From positions 1-51,360 of the forward strand of contig JAASTO010000001.1 in the NCBI GenBank assembly GCA_021767245.1: DNA of 51,360 nucleotides, read 5' to 3'. The stretch comes from Balneolaceae bacterium (GTDB lineage: Bacteria > Bacteroidota > Rhodothermia > Balneolales > Balneolaceae). Positions 42,295 to 51,360 of this stretch are shown one piece after another; position 1 is the stretch's first letter; each line of letters begins with the position of its first letter. The notes beneath the pieces were generated by a model. That model did no database searches and had not been told where the DNA came from. It worked only from the letters and a program-made list of their open reading frames with translations. The position numbers and the translations under genes are program-made.

Positions 42295-45279
42295 ATGTTT
42301 TCAGATCACAAGACAACGAATAAGTACTTAGCACTCTTAGCATTCCTCGCCTCTCTGATCATTTACATACTGACACTGGCTCCAACTGCCAGTTTCTGGG
42401 ATGCAGGTGAGTTTATTGCGGTTGGCCACGGCCTTCAGGTTAACCACCCACCTGGAGCTCCCTTCTACTCACTTTTGGGAAGGATCTTTTCTATGTTTAT
42501 GCCAACGGCATATGTTGCAGTGAGCATTAACTTTATCAGTGCACTCTCTTCTGCCCTTACCATCATGTTGCTTTACCTTATTATCGTTCGTTTGGTTCGC
42601 GAATGGAAAGGTGAGCCGGATACCATGAATTTCTTTGATCAGATCGGTATGTATGGCGGTGCCTTCGTAGGCGCTATGACCTTTGCCGTTACTGACACTT
42701 TCTGGTTCAATGCAGTGGAAGCTGAGGTTTATGCCCTCTCTATGTTCTTTACGGCAATTGTGGTCTGGCTGGCACTGAAATGGGCTGAAAACTACGACAA
42801 AGACTATAATGAACGTTGGCTTGTCTTGATCGCTTACATGTTTGGGATCGCCATTGGTGTTCACTTGCTGAATCTACTTGCACTTTTCTTTGTGGCTCTT
42901 ATCGTCTATTTCAAGCTATATGAATTTGAGTGGAAGTCATTTTTGACGATGGGTGCTATTTCTGTGGTCTCATTTTTTGCGATCTATCCGTTCACCATCC
43001 AGAATATTCCGACCATAGCCAACGGAGTGGCTGAGGCTACCTACGGACTGATCGGTCCTATGACCTTTATCTTTCTCGTAATGATATTGGTTGCGATCGG
43101 CATCTATTACACCCATATCAAAAAGATGCACCTGGCTAACATTATTGCCATCAGTTATGCCATGATACTGATCGGGTTTTCTTCGTATTCAGTGATCATG
43201 ATCCGTTCCATTGCGGATCCCCCCATCGACGAAAATGACCCTGAAACCACTGAAGCGTTTATCAGTTACCTGAAAAGGGAACAGTATGGGGCCACACCGA
43301 TCCTGAAAGGGAATTATTATGATGAAAATACCGGACAGATCACCAGAGATGATGAAAAGCTGTTCCCACGGCGTTATTCCCCGGCTCCTAACCATATTGA
43401 TTATTATTCACGTTATAATTCTGACTGGGATTTCTTCTGGGATTATCAGGTCAACCACATGTATATCCGGTATTTCAACTGGAATTTTATTGGAAGATCT
43501 GCTGACATTCAGGATGCCGGTTGGCAATCCGGGTTCAGTGCCCCGGCATACCCCAGTAACAAAGCCAGTAACGCCTATTTCTTTATCCCATTCCTGCTCG
43601 GTCTGTTTGGTATGATCTATCATTTTAACTCAGACTGGAAACGGGCATTTGCGGTGCTCGCTTTATTCATAGTCACAGGGTTGGCGATCATTGTCTTCCT
43701 CAATCAAACCCCCTATCAGCCACGTGAGCGGGATTATGCTTACGTGGGTTCATTCTTTGCCTTCTCGATCTGGATCGGTTTGGGGGTGACCGGATTAGTG
43801 GAACTGGTCACCAACTCGATCAAAAACAGATGGGCCGGCATTGGTGTCTTGATGCTAACTTTACTGGCATCCCCTGTGTGGATGGGTTATCAGAACTGGG
43901 ATGACCACGACCGTAGTGGACGCTATGTTGCTCCTGATTATGCACGCAATCTGCTGGAATCAACTGCACCTAACTCCATCCTGTTTACCAATGGAGATAA
44001 CGATACTTTCCCTCTTTGGTATCTTCAGGAAGTTGAAGGCGTCAGAACGGACGTGCGTATCGTCTGTCTGAGTCTGCTGAATACTGACTGGTATATCAAA
44101 CAGTTACGCGATCAGTGGTCTCATGAATCTGCCCCACTTCCTATTTCACTGTCAGATGAGGAGATCGAGCGCGTTACTGCCGGACTTTCACAATGGCAGC
44201 CACAGCAGATACAGATCCCTGTTGATAAAGACATGCTTAAACAAGCTTTCTCTGATGACAGAACCTACAAGGAATCTATTGGGGTACCACAGGATACTTC
44301 CCTTCAGGTATTGAGAAAGGGAATTGATTTTGAAATGCCGGTCGATTCTCTGGATGACGTAATGAGTTGGCAGCTGGATGGACGTTTTTACGGACAGGAT
44401 CAGCAAGGTAACCGAATTTACTACCTGCAAACACAGGACCACCTGATCCTTGATATACTCAGAACCAATAACTGGCTGCGACCTGTTTATTTTGCCAATA
44501 CGGTTTCATCACAAAGTCAGCTGAATCTTCAGGACTATTTCAGAACCGAAGGGAAAGCTTACCGTGTGGTTCCCAAAAACTTTGGAGCCGGTCAAGATGG
44601 ATATATAGATACCAGGATATTCATTGATCGACTGAATAATTTCCAGTTTCGTGAGTGGAATAACCCGGATGTATATCTGGATGAGAACATCAGACGTATG
44701 ATGAGTAACTATCGATTCAATTTTATGTCACTGGCTATGAAATTCATGGAAAAAGGTGAGCCAGACAGTGCCGGTTACTGGCTCAAATGGGGTGAGGACA
44801 AGATCCCATTTAGAGCTGATGAGAACAACGAGTCTATCAAATTACTGTACTCTGTACGATATGCACAGGTTGGGCTCGGTGAGGATGCCGCAAGACTGGC
44901 AGACACTGCAGATGACGCACTGCTCAAAGACCTTGAAACCAGCCTTAATAATTTTGTTCGGGTTGAAACAAATTTCAACGAATTACGAACTGAATTTGAA
45001 AGTGCAAGAAGTCAGGGTAACATAAGCCGGCAGCGAGAAATTCGTTCAGAGTTAAATCGGTTAAATGAAGATGCCCAGGAATATCTCACGCAGGTCAGAA
45101 CGGTCAGACAATCCCTTATCCTTGTTCAATACGCCTATTATATGGCAGATGAAACGGAAAAAGCAGAACAGCTGGCCATGGACGTTGACACACTGATGGG
45201 ACCCGATTTCCCTGCTATGCCGGCATCGAAAGAAGAAAGTATTGCAGAGATTGACCGTTATGGATTAGGGATTGAATAG
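42295..45279 (+). CDS. DUF2723 family large membrane protein (GT-C-like)
   Basis: A 994-aa protein. The N-terminal ~530 residues carry many membrane helices with the DUF2723 signature: LAPTASFWDAGEFIAVGHGL and then NHPPGAPFYSLLGRIF. The remaining ~460 residues are soluble (APNSILFTNGDNDTFPLWYL; VYFANTVSSQ) and end in helices rich in charged residues. DUF2723 resembles protein O-mannosyltransferase (GT-C) folds, with an acidic pair in the first loop (WDAGE). A glycosyltransferase role using a lipid-linked sugar is plausible but not proven. The 176-base gap upstream (42119-42294) holds no feature that I can support. Confidence 0.85.
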   Translation: MFSDHKTTNKYLALLAFLASLIIYILTLAPTASFWDAGEFIAVGHGLQVNHPPGAPFYSLLGRIFSMFMPTAYVAVSINFISALSSALTIMLLYLIIVRLVREWKGEPDTMNFFDQIGMYGGAFVGAMTFAVTDTFWFNAVEAEVYALSMFFTAIVVWLALKWAENYDKDYNERWLVLIAYMFGIAIGVHLLNLLALFFVALIVYFKLYEFEWKSFLTMGAISVVSFFAIYPFTIQNIPTIANGVAEATYGLIGPMTFIFLVMILVAIGIYYTHIKKMHLANIIAISYAMILIGFSSYSVIMIRSIADPPIDENDPETTEAFISYLKREQYGATPILKGNYYDENTGQITRDDEKLFPRRYSPAPNHIDYYSRYNSDWDFFWDYQVNHMYIRYFNWNFIGRSADIQDAGWQSGFSAPAYPSNKASNAYFFIPFLLGLFGMIYHFNSDWKRAFAVLALFIVTGLAIIVFLNQTPYQPRERDYAYVGSFFAFSIWIGLGVTGLVELVTNSIKNRWAGIGVLMLTLLASPVWMGYQNWDDHDRSGRYVAPDYARNLLESTAPNSILFTNGDNDTFPLWYLQEVEGVRTDVRIVCLSLLNTDWYIKQLRDQWSHESAPLPISLSDEEIERVTAGLSQWQPQQIQIPVDKDMLKQAFSDDRTYKESIGVPQDTSLQVLRKGIDFEMPVDSLDDVMSWQLDGRFYGQDQQGNRIYYLQTQDHLILDILRTNNWLRPVYFANTVSSQSQLNLQDYFRTEGKAYRVVPKNFGAGQDGYIDTRIFIDRLNNFQFREWNNPDVYLDENIRRMMSNYRFNFMSLAMKFMEKGEPDSAGYWLKWGEDKIPFRADENNESIKLLYSVRYAQVGLGEDAARLADTADDALLKDLETSLNNFVRVETNFNELRTEFESARSQGNISRQREIRSELNRLNEDAQEYLTQVRTVRQSLILVQYAYYMADETEKAEQLAMDVDTLMGPDFPAMPASKEESIAEIDRYGLGIE

Positions 45280-45335
45280 GCCAGTTTAATTATACACTAC
45301 GGTATGTTATATTTAAAGCATATTAACAAGCAGTT

Positions 45336-45782
45336 ATGATTCACAAATTTACAAAAGAGAATATAGACGAAATCGCCAAGGTTCTTGGCACCTCTCCTAA
45401 ACCACTTGGGAATGATGTTTTTCGTTTCGAAGTAAAAAATGAGGAAGATCCTCGTAAACTTGCTCTCGAGGTTCACCTTGGACTCGAAGTTGACGGAAAC
45501 CCCATGAACATGGTGTCTGTGTATGCCTTCAATACTTTCCTGCAGCTTCATAACTGTACCGCATTTGTAGCCAGTGACATGCTTCAACAGGTCACCTTTT
45601 TCGGGAGGTCCGGTGATAAAACCTCTGGTCTGATCGTTGAAAAGACGGCCGGTTGTAGCTTATATGCTAATGTCGATCAAGCCATCCTTAATGGAGATTT
45701 CACCCAACTTCCGGAAGACCTGATGATGTGTGGTATTGCATTATCACTCACCGAGTCAATGGACGATGATTTCTCATTCTAA
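45336..45782 (+). CDS. Conserved-looking protein of unknown function
   Basis: A 148-aa soluble, acidic protein (FRFEVKNEEDPRKLALEVHL; GLEVDGNPMNMVSVYAFNTF; ASDMLQQVTFFGRSGDKTSG). No signal peptide, membrane helix or known motif is visible. It has the look of a small alpha/beta domain. It sits 56 bases after the DUF2723 gene and 17 before ybeY on the same strand. I do not recognise the family. Confidence 0.75.
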   Translation: MIHKFTKENIDEIAKVLGTSPKPLGNDVFRFEVKNEEDPRKLALEVHLGLEVDGNPMNMVSVYAFNTFLQLHNCTAFVASDMLQQVTFFGRSGDKTSGLIVEKTAGCSLYANVDQAILNGDFTQLPEDLMMCGIALSLTESMDDDFSF

Positions 45783-45799
45783 CCTACCCCTCCTTGCCA

Positions 45800-46246
45800 A
45801 TGAATGAACCGACTCTGCAAATATTTAACGAGAGTTCGGTCAGTATTCCACTTGATCAAGCTTCAGCCGGAAAGATCATTTCTTTGATAGAGGAACAGGA
45901 AGAGGTTACATTTGATTTTATAGAGGTGGTTTATGTAGATGAAGATGAGATCGTGCTCATCAACATGGACCACCTTGACCGGGATTATGTCACCGATATT
46001 ATTTCATTCAAGTACGATGAGAATTCTGAAGGAAAAAATGGAATTGAAGGTACCCTGTTTTGCTGTGCCCCCCGAATCGCTGAGCAAGCAGAGGAGTTTG
46101 GCGAAACCACGGAAAATGAATTCAGGAGAATATTGATCCACGGTCTACTTCATTTGATCGGGTATGATGATCAGACTACCGAAGATAAAAAGCGGATGAC
46201 CGAGCTTGAAGATAAGTATCTGAGCCTGTTTCAAGAGAACAAATAG
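45800..46246 (+). CDS. ybeY: Endoribonuclease YbeY (rRNA maturation factor)
   Basis: A 148-aa YbeY. The zinc motif usually written HGxLHLxGYDH appears as HGLLHLIGYDDQT, so the third His is Asp; this substitution is, as far as I know, common in Bacteroidota YbeY proteins. The upstream DRDYVTDIISFKYDE segment matches the TDVLSF motif. It acts in 16S rRNA 3'-end processing and ribosome quality control. A TTG two codons upstream (45794) is possible; the ATG at 45800 is preferred. Confidence 0.92.
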   Translation: MNEPTLQIFNESSVSIPLDQASAGKIISLIEEQEEVTFDFIEVVYVDEDEIVLINMDHLDRDYVTDIISFKYDENSEGKNGIEGTLFCCAPRIAEQAEEFGETTENEFRRILIHGLLHLIGYDDQTTEDKKRMTELEDKYLSLFQENK

Positions 46247-46278
46247 GCTGCTTTTTCGTACATCACTCCAAAAATGGA

Positions 46279-47418
46279 ATGAGCACAGAGAATAAACCAA
46301 ATATCATCAAGAATCAGACTAAGGCTTTTGGATTGCAGCTGTGGGATCTGCTGCGGGCTCAGGTTGACAAACACAGTGCTAAAGACCTGCCTGACCATCA
46401 GCGCGATGTACCCCCCAGAAAAACTACTGAACACCGCTGGTTACTAAATATTCTTTTCGCAATTCCCTACCTGTTGCTTGGTATCTTTATCTTCTCTTTT
46501 TACTGGGATTTTAGTGGTTACGAAGCCACTGTATTGGATCATACCTTTAATTTTGAAGGCATTCTTAGGATCGTCAGTATTAGTGGGTTGATCGGTTTTT
46601 TAACAAACTGGATTGCTATAACCATGCTTTTCCGCCCTACTCACCGGCGTCCCATTCTCGGTCAGGGATTGATCCCCGCACAAAAAGACCGGATAGCCTA
46701 CCGCCTCGCACGGGCTGTATCAGAAGATCTCATTAATCCGGAGATCATCAAACAAAAGATCCATGAGTCTCAGGCCATTGCCAAATACCGGGAAAAAGCC
46801 ACCGTGTACATTAAGAAGATCATTGATGATCCTGAATTCCGGTTCAACCTGAAGCAGATTGTAGTGGGTTATGTGGATGAGATGATCGCTGACCCTGAGG
46901 TCAGATCCAATATTGCCAGAAAATTGATCGAACAGATCGATGAGGCGGTCGATGAAAAATCGTTTGAGAAAGTGGCTCTCAAAGCTTACAGTTTTTTTAA
47001 AGGTCAGGAAATGCAGGATCTGGTTGAAAGCGCCCTTTTTAAACTACCTACCGGTATTGAGAACAGTTTAAATAAAATGGATACCTTTCTGGACGAACTC
47101 CCAGAGAAGTTGGATGAAAATGGCTCTGTGATCGAAGAGTTGATCACAAAGATGCTGTATAAACTCATTAATCAGTTAGATGTTCAGGCACTGGTGGAAG
47201 ATAACCTGAGACAATACGACGAGAAAAAGCTTGAAACCCTCATAAAAAACGCCAGTAATGATCAGCTCCAATACATTCAGTATTTAGGCGCTGTTTTGGG
47301 TACTTTTGGGGGATTGATCATATGGGAACCAATAGCCAGTTTACTTGTTATTACTGTAATTATTGCGATCACTCTTTTGCTAGACGTCACCTTGATACGG
47401 TTAAAAAAAACCTACTAA
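46279..47418 (+). CDS. DUF445 family membrane protein
   Basis: A 379-aa protein of the DUF445 (YheB/YjiN-like) family. One N-terminal membrane helix (IPYLLLGIFIFSFYW) and a second (GLIGFLTNWIAITMLF) are followed by the family block RPTHRRPILGQGLIPAQKDR, long charged helices and a C-terminal hydrophobic segment (PIASLLVITVIIAITLLLDV). The function of DUF445 proteins is unknown. It lies 32 bases after ybeY and 22 bases before the S8 protease. Confidence 0.85.
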   Translation: MSTENKPNIIKNQTKAFGLQLWDLLRAQVDKHSAKDLPDHQRDVPPRKTTEHRWLLNILFAIPYLLLGIFIFSFYWDFSGYEATVLDHTFNFEGILRIVSISGLIGFLTNWIAITMLFRPTHRRPILGQGLIPAQKDRIAYRLARAVSEDLINPEIIKQKIHESQAIAKYREKATVYIKKIIDDPEFRFNLKQIVVGYVDEMIADPEVRSNIARKLIEQIDEAVDEKSFEKVALKAYSFFKGQEMQDLVESALFKLPTGIENSLNKMDTFLDELPEKLDENGSVIEELITKMLYKLINQLDVQALVEDNLRQYDEKKLETLIKNASNDQLQYIQYLGAVLGTFGGLIIWEPIASLLVITVIIAITLLLDVTLIRLKKTY

Positions 47419-47440
47419 CTTAATTTATCATATAAACATT

Positions 47441-49108
47441 ATGAGATATTTCTACAGGGCATTGTATGTAACAGCCATTCTGGTCTTCACGGTTAGTTGC
47501 AGCCATTCAAAAAGTATTACAGGCGAAACAGACAATTTGCCTCTAGTCAGCACCACAACCATTTCTACATTCAAACCCACTGTAGATGAGCCAAATGACA
47601 CATGGCACCTAACCCCTGCCACAGATGAGTTTTATACGGGAACCGGTGTAGAACGGGCTTACACAGAAATTCTCTCAAACAGATCCCCAAAACAAAAAGT
47701 GATCGTTGCGATCATCGATTCAGGAACAGATATCGAACATGAGGATCTTGCAGACAAGATCTGGGTCAATGAGGATGAAATTCCAGGAAATAATAAAGAT
47801 GACGATAATAACGGGTATGTGGATGATATCCACGGGTGGAATTTCATTGGAGGTCCTGACGGTAGTCATGTTGACAAAGATACATACGAAGTGACCCGAC
47901 TTTATGCCGAGATGAGAGATGAATTTGAAGGAAAAGAACCTTCAGAAATTCCTTCAGACAAAATGGATGACTATCAGTACTTTCTTGATATAAAGGAAGC
48001 CTATCAAACACGGGTCAATCAAAACAGTCAGGAATTACAGCAAATAACACAGATCAGAATGGCGGTACAGTTTGCTAAAAACACCCTTGGGATCAACAGT
48101 ATTGATAATATTTCTCAGGACAGCCTGCAATTAACCGGTAGCGAAGATCAGCAGACCTTTCAGGCCAAACAGATCATCAGCAGCCTTAAAATGAACGGGG
48201 CGAAAGAAAGAGATCTTGAAGACCTGGAAGAATACAATCAGCAGCTTAACGATCTGGCTGAATATGGCCTTAATCCGGATTTTGATCCCCGGCACATAGT
48301 GGGAGATGATTACGACGATTTGAGTGACAGATTTTACGGCAATAATGATGTAAAAGGCCCCAGAAGCGACCATGGTACCCATGTTGCCGGAATTGTGGGA
48401 GCGATTCGAAATAATGATCTTGGGGCACAGGGAATCGCAGATCATATCGAATTGATGATTGTCAGAACCGTTCCTGATGGCGATGAAAGAGATAAAGACG
48501 TTGCCAATGCCATTCGTTATGCTACTGAAAATGGAGCGAGGGTCATCAACATGAGTTTTGGTAAAGGTTACTCTCCTGAAAAAGAATATGTAGATGCAGC
48601 CATTAAGTTTGCAGATAAAAAAGGTGTACTTTTGGTTTCAGGAGCCGGAAATGGCAGTGAGAATGTTGACGAAACTGATTCCTACCCCACCCGCTTTTAC
48701 ATGGATGGTGGTCAGGCCAAACATTTTCTAAGCGTTGGTGCTACCTCCTGGAAAACAGACTCTACCTTGGTAGCCGGCTTCAGCAACTATGGTAAAAACA
48801 CGGTAGATATTTTTGCCCCCGGTGTGGATGTGTATTCTACTTATCCCGAAAATAATTACGAGATGAACAGCGGTACGAGTATGGCAGCTCCGGTTGTGTC
48901 AGGCATTGCTGCTTTAATGATGGCCTACTATCCGGAACTAACTACCACTCAGATTAAAGACATTCTACTAAAAACAGTTAGTAAAGTTGATCTGACCGTT
49001 TATAAGCCCGGTGATATGAGTCCTATCTCCTTCTCTGAATTGTCTTCAACCGGAGGTATCATCAATGCCTACTCCGCTATACAAACAGCTGAAGAACTCA
49101 CCAGGTAA
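47441..49108 (+). CDS. S8 subtilisin-like lipoprotein protease with a large insertion
   Basis: A 555-aa lipoprotein (MRYFYRALYVTAILVFTVSC). The subtilase triad is Asp93 in AIIDSGTDIEH, His311 in DHGTHVAGI and Ser480 in GTSMAAPV. A typical subtilisin has about 30-40 residues between Asp and His; here there are about 218. They include a Ca-site-like stretch (DEIPGNNKDDDNNGYVDDI) and a helical segment rich in Gln and Glu (YQTRVNQNSQELQQ; QAKQIISSLKMNGAKERDLE). There is no obvious C-terminal secretion domain. It is probably an outer-membrane or periplasmic lipid-anchored protease. It is followed 9 bases later by the FAD oxidoreductase. Confidence 0.92.
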   Translation: MRYFYRALYVTAILVFTVSCSHSKSITGETDNLPLVSTTTISTFKPTVDEPNDTWHLTPATDEFYTGTGVERAYTEILSNRSPKQKVIVAIIDSGTDIEHEDLADKIWVNEDEIPGNNKDDDNNGYVDDIHGWNFIGGPDGSHVDKDTYEVTRLYAEMRDEFEGKEPSEIPSDKMDDYQYFLDIKEAYQTRVNQNSQELQQITQIRMAVQFAKNTLGINSIDNISQDSLQLTGSEDQQTFQAKQIISSLKMNGAKERDLEDLEEYNQQLNDLAEYGLNPDFDPRHIVGDDYDDLSDRFYGNNDVKGPRSDHGTHVAGIVGAIRNNDLGAQGIADHIELMIVRTVPDGDERDKDVANAIRYATENGARVINMSFGKGYSPEKEYVDAAIKFADKKGVLLVSGAGNGSENVDETDSYPTRFYMDGGQAKHFLSVGATSWKTDSTLVAGFSNYGKNTVDIFAPGVDVYSTYPENNYEMNSGTSMAAPVVSGIAALMMAYYPELTTTQIKDILLKTVSKVDLTVYKPGDMSPISFSELSSTGGIINAYSAIQTAEELTR

Positions 49109-49117
49109 CCAAACTCT

Positions 49118-50563
49118 ATGGGTGGATCAGAAAATCATTATGATGCGGTAGTTGTAGGATCCGGTCCAAACGGACTGAGTGCTGCCATTCGTCTCTCTCA
49201 GGATGGCCTGAAAGTCTTGGTTCTTGAGGCAAAGGAAACCATTGGCGGAGGAACGCGCACTATCGAATTGACCGAACCGGGTTTTTTGCATGATGTATGT
49301 TCAGCGGTTCACCCCACAGCCGCAGGGTCTCCGTTTTTAAGTACGTTAGAGCTTGATAAATTTGGACTTGAGTTCATTCAACCTGAGATCGCCTACGCCC
49401 ACCCCCTTGAAGATGGAGACGCCGCTTTAGCTTACAGGTCGCTCGAAAAAACAGCCGAAGGTTTAGGAGTTGATAAAGAAGCTTACATCAAATTATATGA
49501 TGAGTTTGCAGGTGACTGGAGTTACTTATCTCAGGATATCTTTGGTTCTTTACGCATACCCAAACATCCTCTGCTCATGGCTAAATTCGGGTGGTATGGT
49601 ATGTTCTCTGCCAAACTTCTGGTAAATTCTTTGTTTAAAACCGAAAAGGCGAAAGCGTTATTTACCGGATGTGCGGCCCACAGTATCGTGCCACTGACCC
49701 GATCATTCACAGCTTCATTTGGATTGGTACTTGGTGCGTCTGCACATGCTGTTGGTTGGCCTGTTGCTAAAGGTGGGTCGGCAAGCATCACACAAGCCAT
49801 GGCCGGCCTTTTCAGATCACTTGGCGGGGAGATCGTTACTAACCACATGGTTGCATCCTTATCTGACATACCTACTGCAAAAGCCGTTCTATTTGACCTG
49901 ACCCCACATCAGATAGCTCGTATTGCAGCAAATAAACTCCCAAAAGGTTATCTGAACAAGCTCAGAAACTACAAATATGGCCCCGGTACTTTCAAAATGG
50001 ACTGGGCTTTATCTGAACCGGTTCCATGGTTAAATGAGGCTGCAAGGAAAGCAGGCACATTGCATCTGGGAGGTAATTTTCACCAGATCGCAAAAGCTGA
50101 ACAAGCCGTTTGGGACGGAGAGCATCCTGAGCATCCATATGTTTTGGTCTCACAACCCACTGTTTGCGATCCCTCAAGAGCCCCAAAAGGTAAACATACT
50201 TTGTGGGCATACTGTCATGTTCCAAACGGTTCAGAGAAAGATATGAGCCGGATCATTGAGGATCAGATTGAGCATTATGCCCCGGGATTCAAAGACACGA
50301 TCATCAGCAAACACACTATGCATGCCATGGAGATGGAGCAGTATAATTTCAACTACATCGGTGGTGATATTAACGGAGGGGCACAAACGATCACGCAGCT
50401 TTTTGGGCGACCTGTTTTAAAGTGGAACCCTTACAAAATTCCATCCGATGGCTTATATATTTGCTCCTCTTCCACACCACCCGGCGGAGGAGTACACGGA
50501 ATGTCGGGGTATCATGCAGCTCAATCTGTCCTGAAAAATGAGTTTCATATCTCTAAAATTTGA
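49118..50563 (+). CDS. Phytoene-desaturase-like FAD oxidoreductase
   Basis: A 481-aa flavoprotein of the CrtI/PYROXD2-like family. The N-terminal motif is VVVGSGPNGLSAAIRLSQDG followed by LEAKETIGGGTRT. The C-terminal FAD segment is GLYICSSSTPPGGGVHGMSG, the usual end signature of this family. The substrate is unknown; PYROXD2-like bacterial proteins are common outside carotenoid clusters, and no other carotenoid gene is present, so a carotenoid role is not supported. It lies 9 bases after the S8 protease. Confidence 0.88.
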   Translation: MGGSENHYDAVVVGSGPNGLSAAIRLSQDGLKVLVLEAKETIGGGTRTIELTEPGFLHDVCSAVHPTAAGSPFLSTLELDKFGLEFIQPEIAYAHPLEDGDAALAYRSLEKTAEGLGVDKEAYIKLYDEFAGDWSYLSQDIFGSLRIPKHPLLMAKFGWYGMFSAKLLVNSLFKTEKAKALFTGCAAHSIVPLTRSFTASFGLVLGASAHAVGWPVAKGGSASITQAMAGLFRSLGGEIVTNHMVASLSDIPTAKAVLFDLTPHQIARIAANKLPKGYLNKLRNYKYGPGTFKMDWALSEPVPWLNEAARKAGTLHLGGNFHQIAKAEQAVWDGEHPEHPYVLVSQPTVCDPSRAPKGKHTLWAYCHVPNGSEKDMSRIIEDQIEHYAPGFKDTIISKHTMHAMEMEQYNFNYIGGDINGGAQTITQLFGRPVLKWNPYKIPSDGLYICSSSTPPGGGVHGMSGYHAAQSVLKNEFHISKI

Positions 50564-50587
50564 ATTGATATAAGCTTATCTTTAGGC

Positions 50588-51360
50588 ATGCTAAAAAAGC
50601 TGCATACAACGATTCAAAATCTGAGATCTGATACTAATCGTCCAAAGAGCTCCTCCGATAAATGGACCTATCTGAGTCTGGGGGTCGCTCTACTGATCTC
50701 CATTCCCATACTAACCGTGGTAATCTCGGTTTTTACACCGGCAGGAGAAGTCTGGAGTCACTTAGCTGATACCGTACTTGATGACTACATCAAAAACTCC
50801 CTGTTATTGATCACAGGTGTCTCTGCCGGGGTAATACTGATTGGAGTATCATGTGCCTGGCTGATCACCATGACCGAATTCCCGGGTAGAAAAATATTTG
50901 AATGGGCCTCCATCCTTCCCTTTGCTATTCCTGCTTATCTGCTTGCTTACATCTATACTGATTTTCTGGACATCACAGGGCCGCTTCAGAATATGATCCG
51001 AAATGTCTTTGGCCTTGGAATTGACGAATACTGGTTCCCAAATATTCGATCCGTGGAAGGTGCCATTCTCATCATGTCACTGGCGTTTTATCCCTATGTG
51101 TATATGTTGGCCAGGTCGTCTTTTCTGGAACAATCCACAACGCTTCTGGAAGCCAGCAGGATCATGGGATATTCCACCTGGCAAAGTTTCTTTAAAGTGG
51201 CTTTGCCCGTAGCCCGACCCGGTATTGCAGCCGGTTTGGCACTTGCCCTTATGGAAACGCTGAATGATTTCGGAACGGTACAATACTTTGGAGTACAGAC
51301 CTTTACCACAGGGATCTACAGAACCTGGTTTGGTTTGGGAGAACGACCTGCAGCAGCCCA
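50588..51360 (+). CDS. Iron(III) ABC transporter permease, FbpB-like, 5' part
   Basis: The first ~257 residues of a polytopic permease, read from the ATG at 50588 to the window edge. A basic cytosolic start precedes helix one (YLSLGVALLISIPILTVVIS). The cytoplasmic loop has the EAA-type motif EASRIMGYSTWQSFFKVALP, followed by ARPGIAAGLALALMETLNDF and GTVQYFGVQTFTTGIYRTW, which is characteristic of FbpB/SfuB iron permeases with two fused permease halves. It should import Fe3+ with a binding protein and an ATPase that are probably downstream. It begins 24 bases after the flavoprotein. Confidence 0.88.
   Translation, partial: MLKKLHTTIQNLRSDTNRPKSSSDKWTYLSLGVALLISIPILTVVISVFTPAGEVWSHLADTVLDDYIKNSLLLITGVSAGVILIGVSCAWLITMTEFPGRKIFEWASILPFAIPAYLLAYIYTDFLDITGPLQNMIRNVFGLGIDEYWFPNIRSVEGAILIMSLAFYPYVYMLARSSFLEQSTTLLEASRIMGYSTWQSFFKVALPVARPGIAAGLALALMETLNDFGTVQYFGVQTFTTGIYRTWFGLGERPAAA

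Noticed and set aside
45794..46246. YbeY as an inactive protein because its third metal His is Asp
   Set aside because: To my knowledge Asp at this position is common in Bacteroidota YbeY, so it is a lineage trait rather than a defect.
49118..50563. A carotenoid biosynthesis gene (crtI)
   Set aside because: No other carotenoid gene is present and the protein fits the broader PYROXD2-like group equally well.
1..51360. A defence island, CRISPR array, prophage or secondary-metabolite cluster
   Set aside because: I looked for repeat-spacer patterns, integrases, phage structural genes, nuclease/ATPase defence pairs and PKS/NRPS motifs and saw none.

Overview
The window looks like a chromosomal segment from a member of the Bacteroidota/Balneolota lineage (FCB group); a marine Balneolaceae-type genome (Balneola, Gracilimonas or relatives) is my best guess. 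This rests on a GWxTD-domain protein, a DUF2723 protein, a YbeY with Asp in place of the third metal His, many small exported lipoproteins, weak use of Shine-Dalgarno sites and several TTG/GTG starts. The lineage is an inference from protein families, since no rRNA or other phylogenetic marker is present. Coding density is very high. I found no tRNA, rRNA, CRISPR array, prophage or intact insertion sequence.

Layout. 1-7264 (minus): an AtuA-like DUF1446 protein, a renalase-like flavoprotein, and two ABC exporter half-transporters that flank an RNase Z gene. The two half-transporters have the complementary degenerate motifs of a heterodimeric exporter. 7394-11468 (minus): three consecutive secreted amidohydrolase-fold proteins ending in a strong terminator; only the middle one keeps the HxH metal motif. 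11665-16638 (minus): a packed operon of acyl-CoA carboxylase carboxyltransferase, a small membrane protein, RecO, an HtrA/DegP-type protease and an LPP20-like lipoprotein. 16753-21611 (plus): GWxTD protein, PdxA, a methyltransferase, an FtsE-like ATPase and QueG. 21599-24093 (minus): two exported proteins of unknown function and an ECF sigma factor. 24252-24743 (plus): a small outer-membrane beta-barrel.

24806-30062 (minus): a six-gene overlapping operon of TatA, GatA, a short-chain dehydrogenase, an M28/glutaminyl-cyclase-like lipoprotein, PrmA and a Ppx/GppA phosphatase. 30215-34948 (plus): a DUF2795 protein, a BamA/TamA-type protein, a cyclic-nucleotide-binding-domain protein and an RlmD-type rRNA methyltransferase. 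34945-35751 (minus): a UbiA-like membrane protein. 35941-39199 (plus): a DPP-IV-like lipoprotein peptidase, a small unknown protein and a GNAT acetyltransferase. 39200-40554: the only sizeable non-coding, AT-rich patch, with short repeats and a GC-rich hairpin, followed by a secreted TIMP/NTR-like gene broken by one in-frame TAA.

40616-42118 (minus): an NSS-family sodium symporter. 42295-51360 (plus): a large DUF2723 membrane protein, an unknown 148-aa protein, YbeY, a DUF445 membrane protein, a subtilisin-like lipoprotein protease with a large insertion, a phytoene-desaturase-like flavoprotein, and the start of an FbpB-type iron ABC permease cut by the window edge.

Most of the window is housekeeping (RNA maturation and modification, translation fidelity, envelope biogenesis) mixed with secreted proteolysis typical of a particle- or peptide-degrading heterotroph. 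The most unusual items are the exporter pair split by rnz, the HxH-to-HxD substitution in that RNase Z, the one-active/two-degenerate amidohydrolase set, and the single-stop pseudogene beside a repeat-bearing patch. I saw nothing resembling a defence island or a biosynthetic gene cluster.
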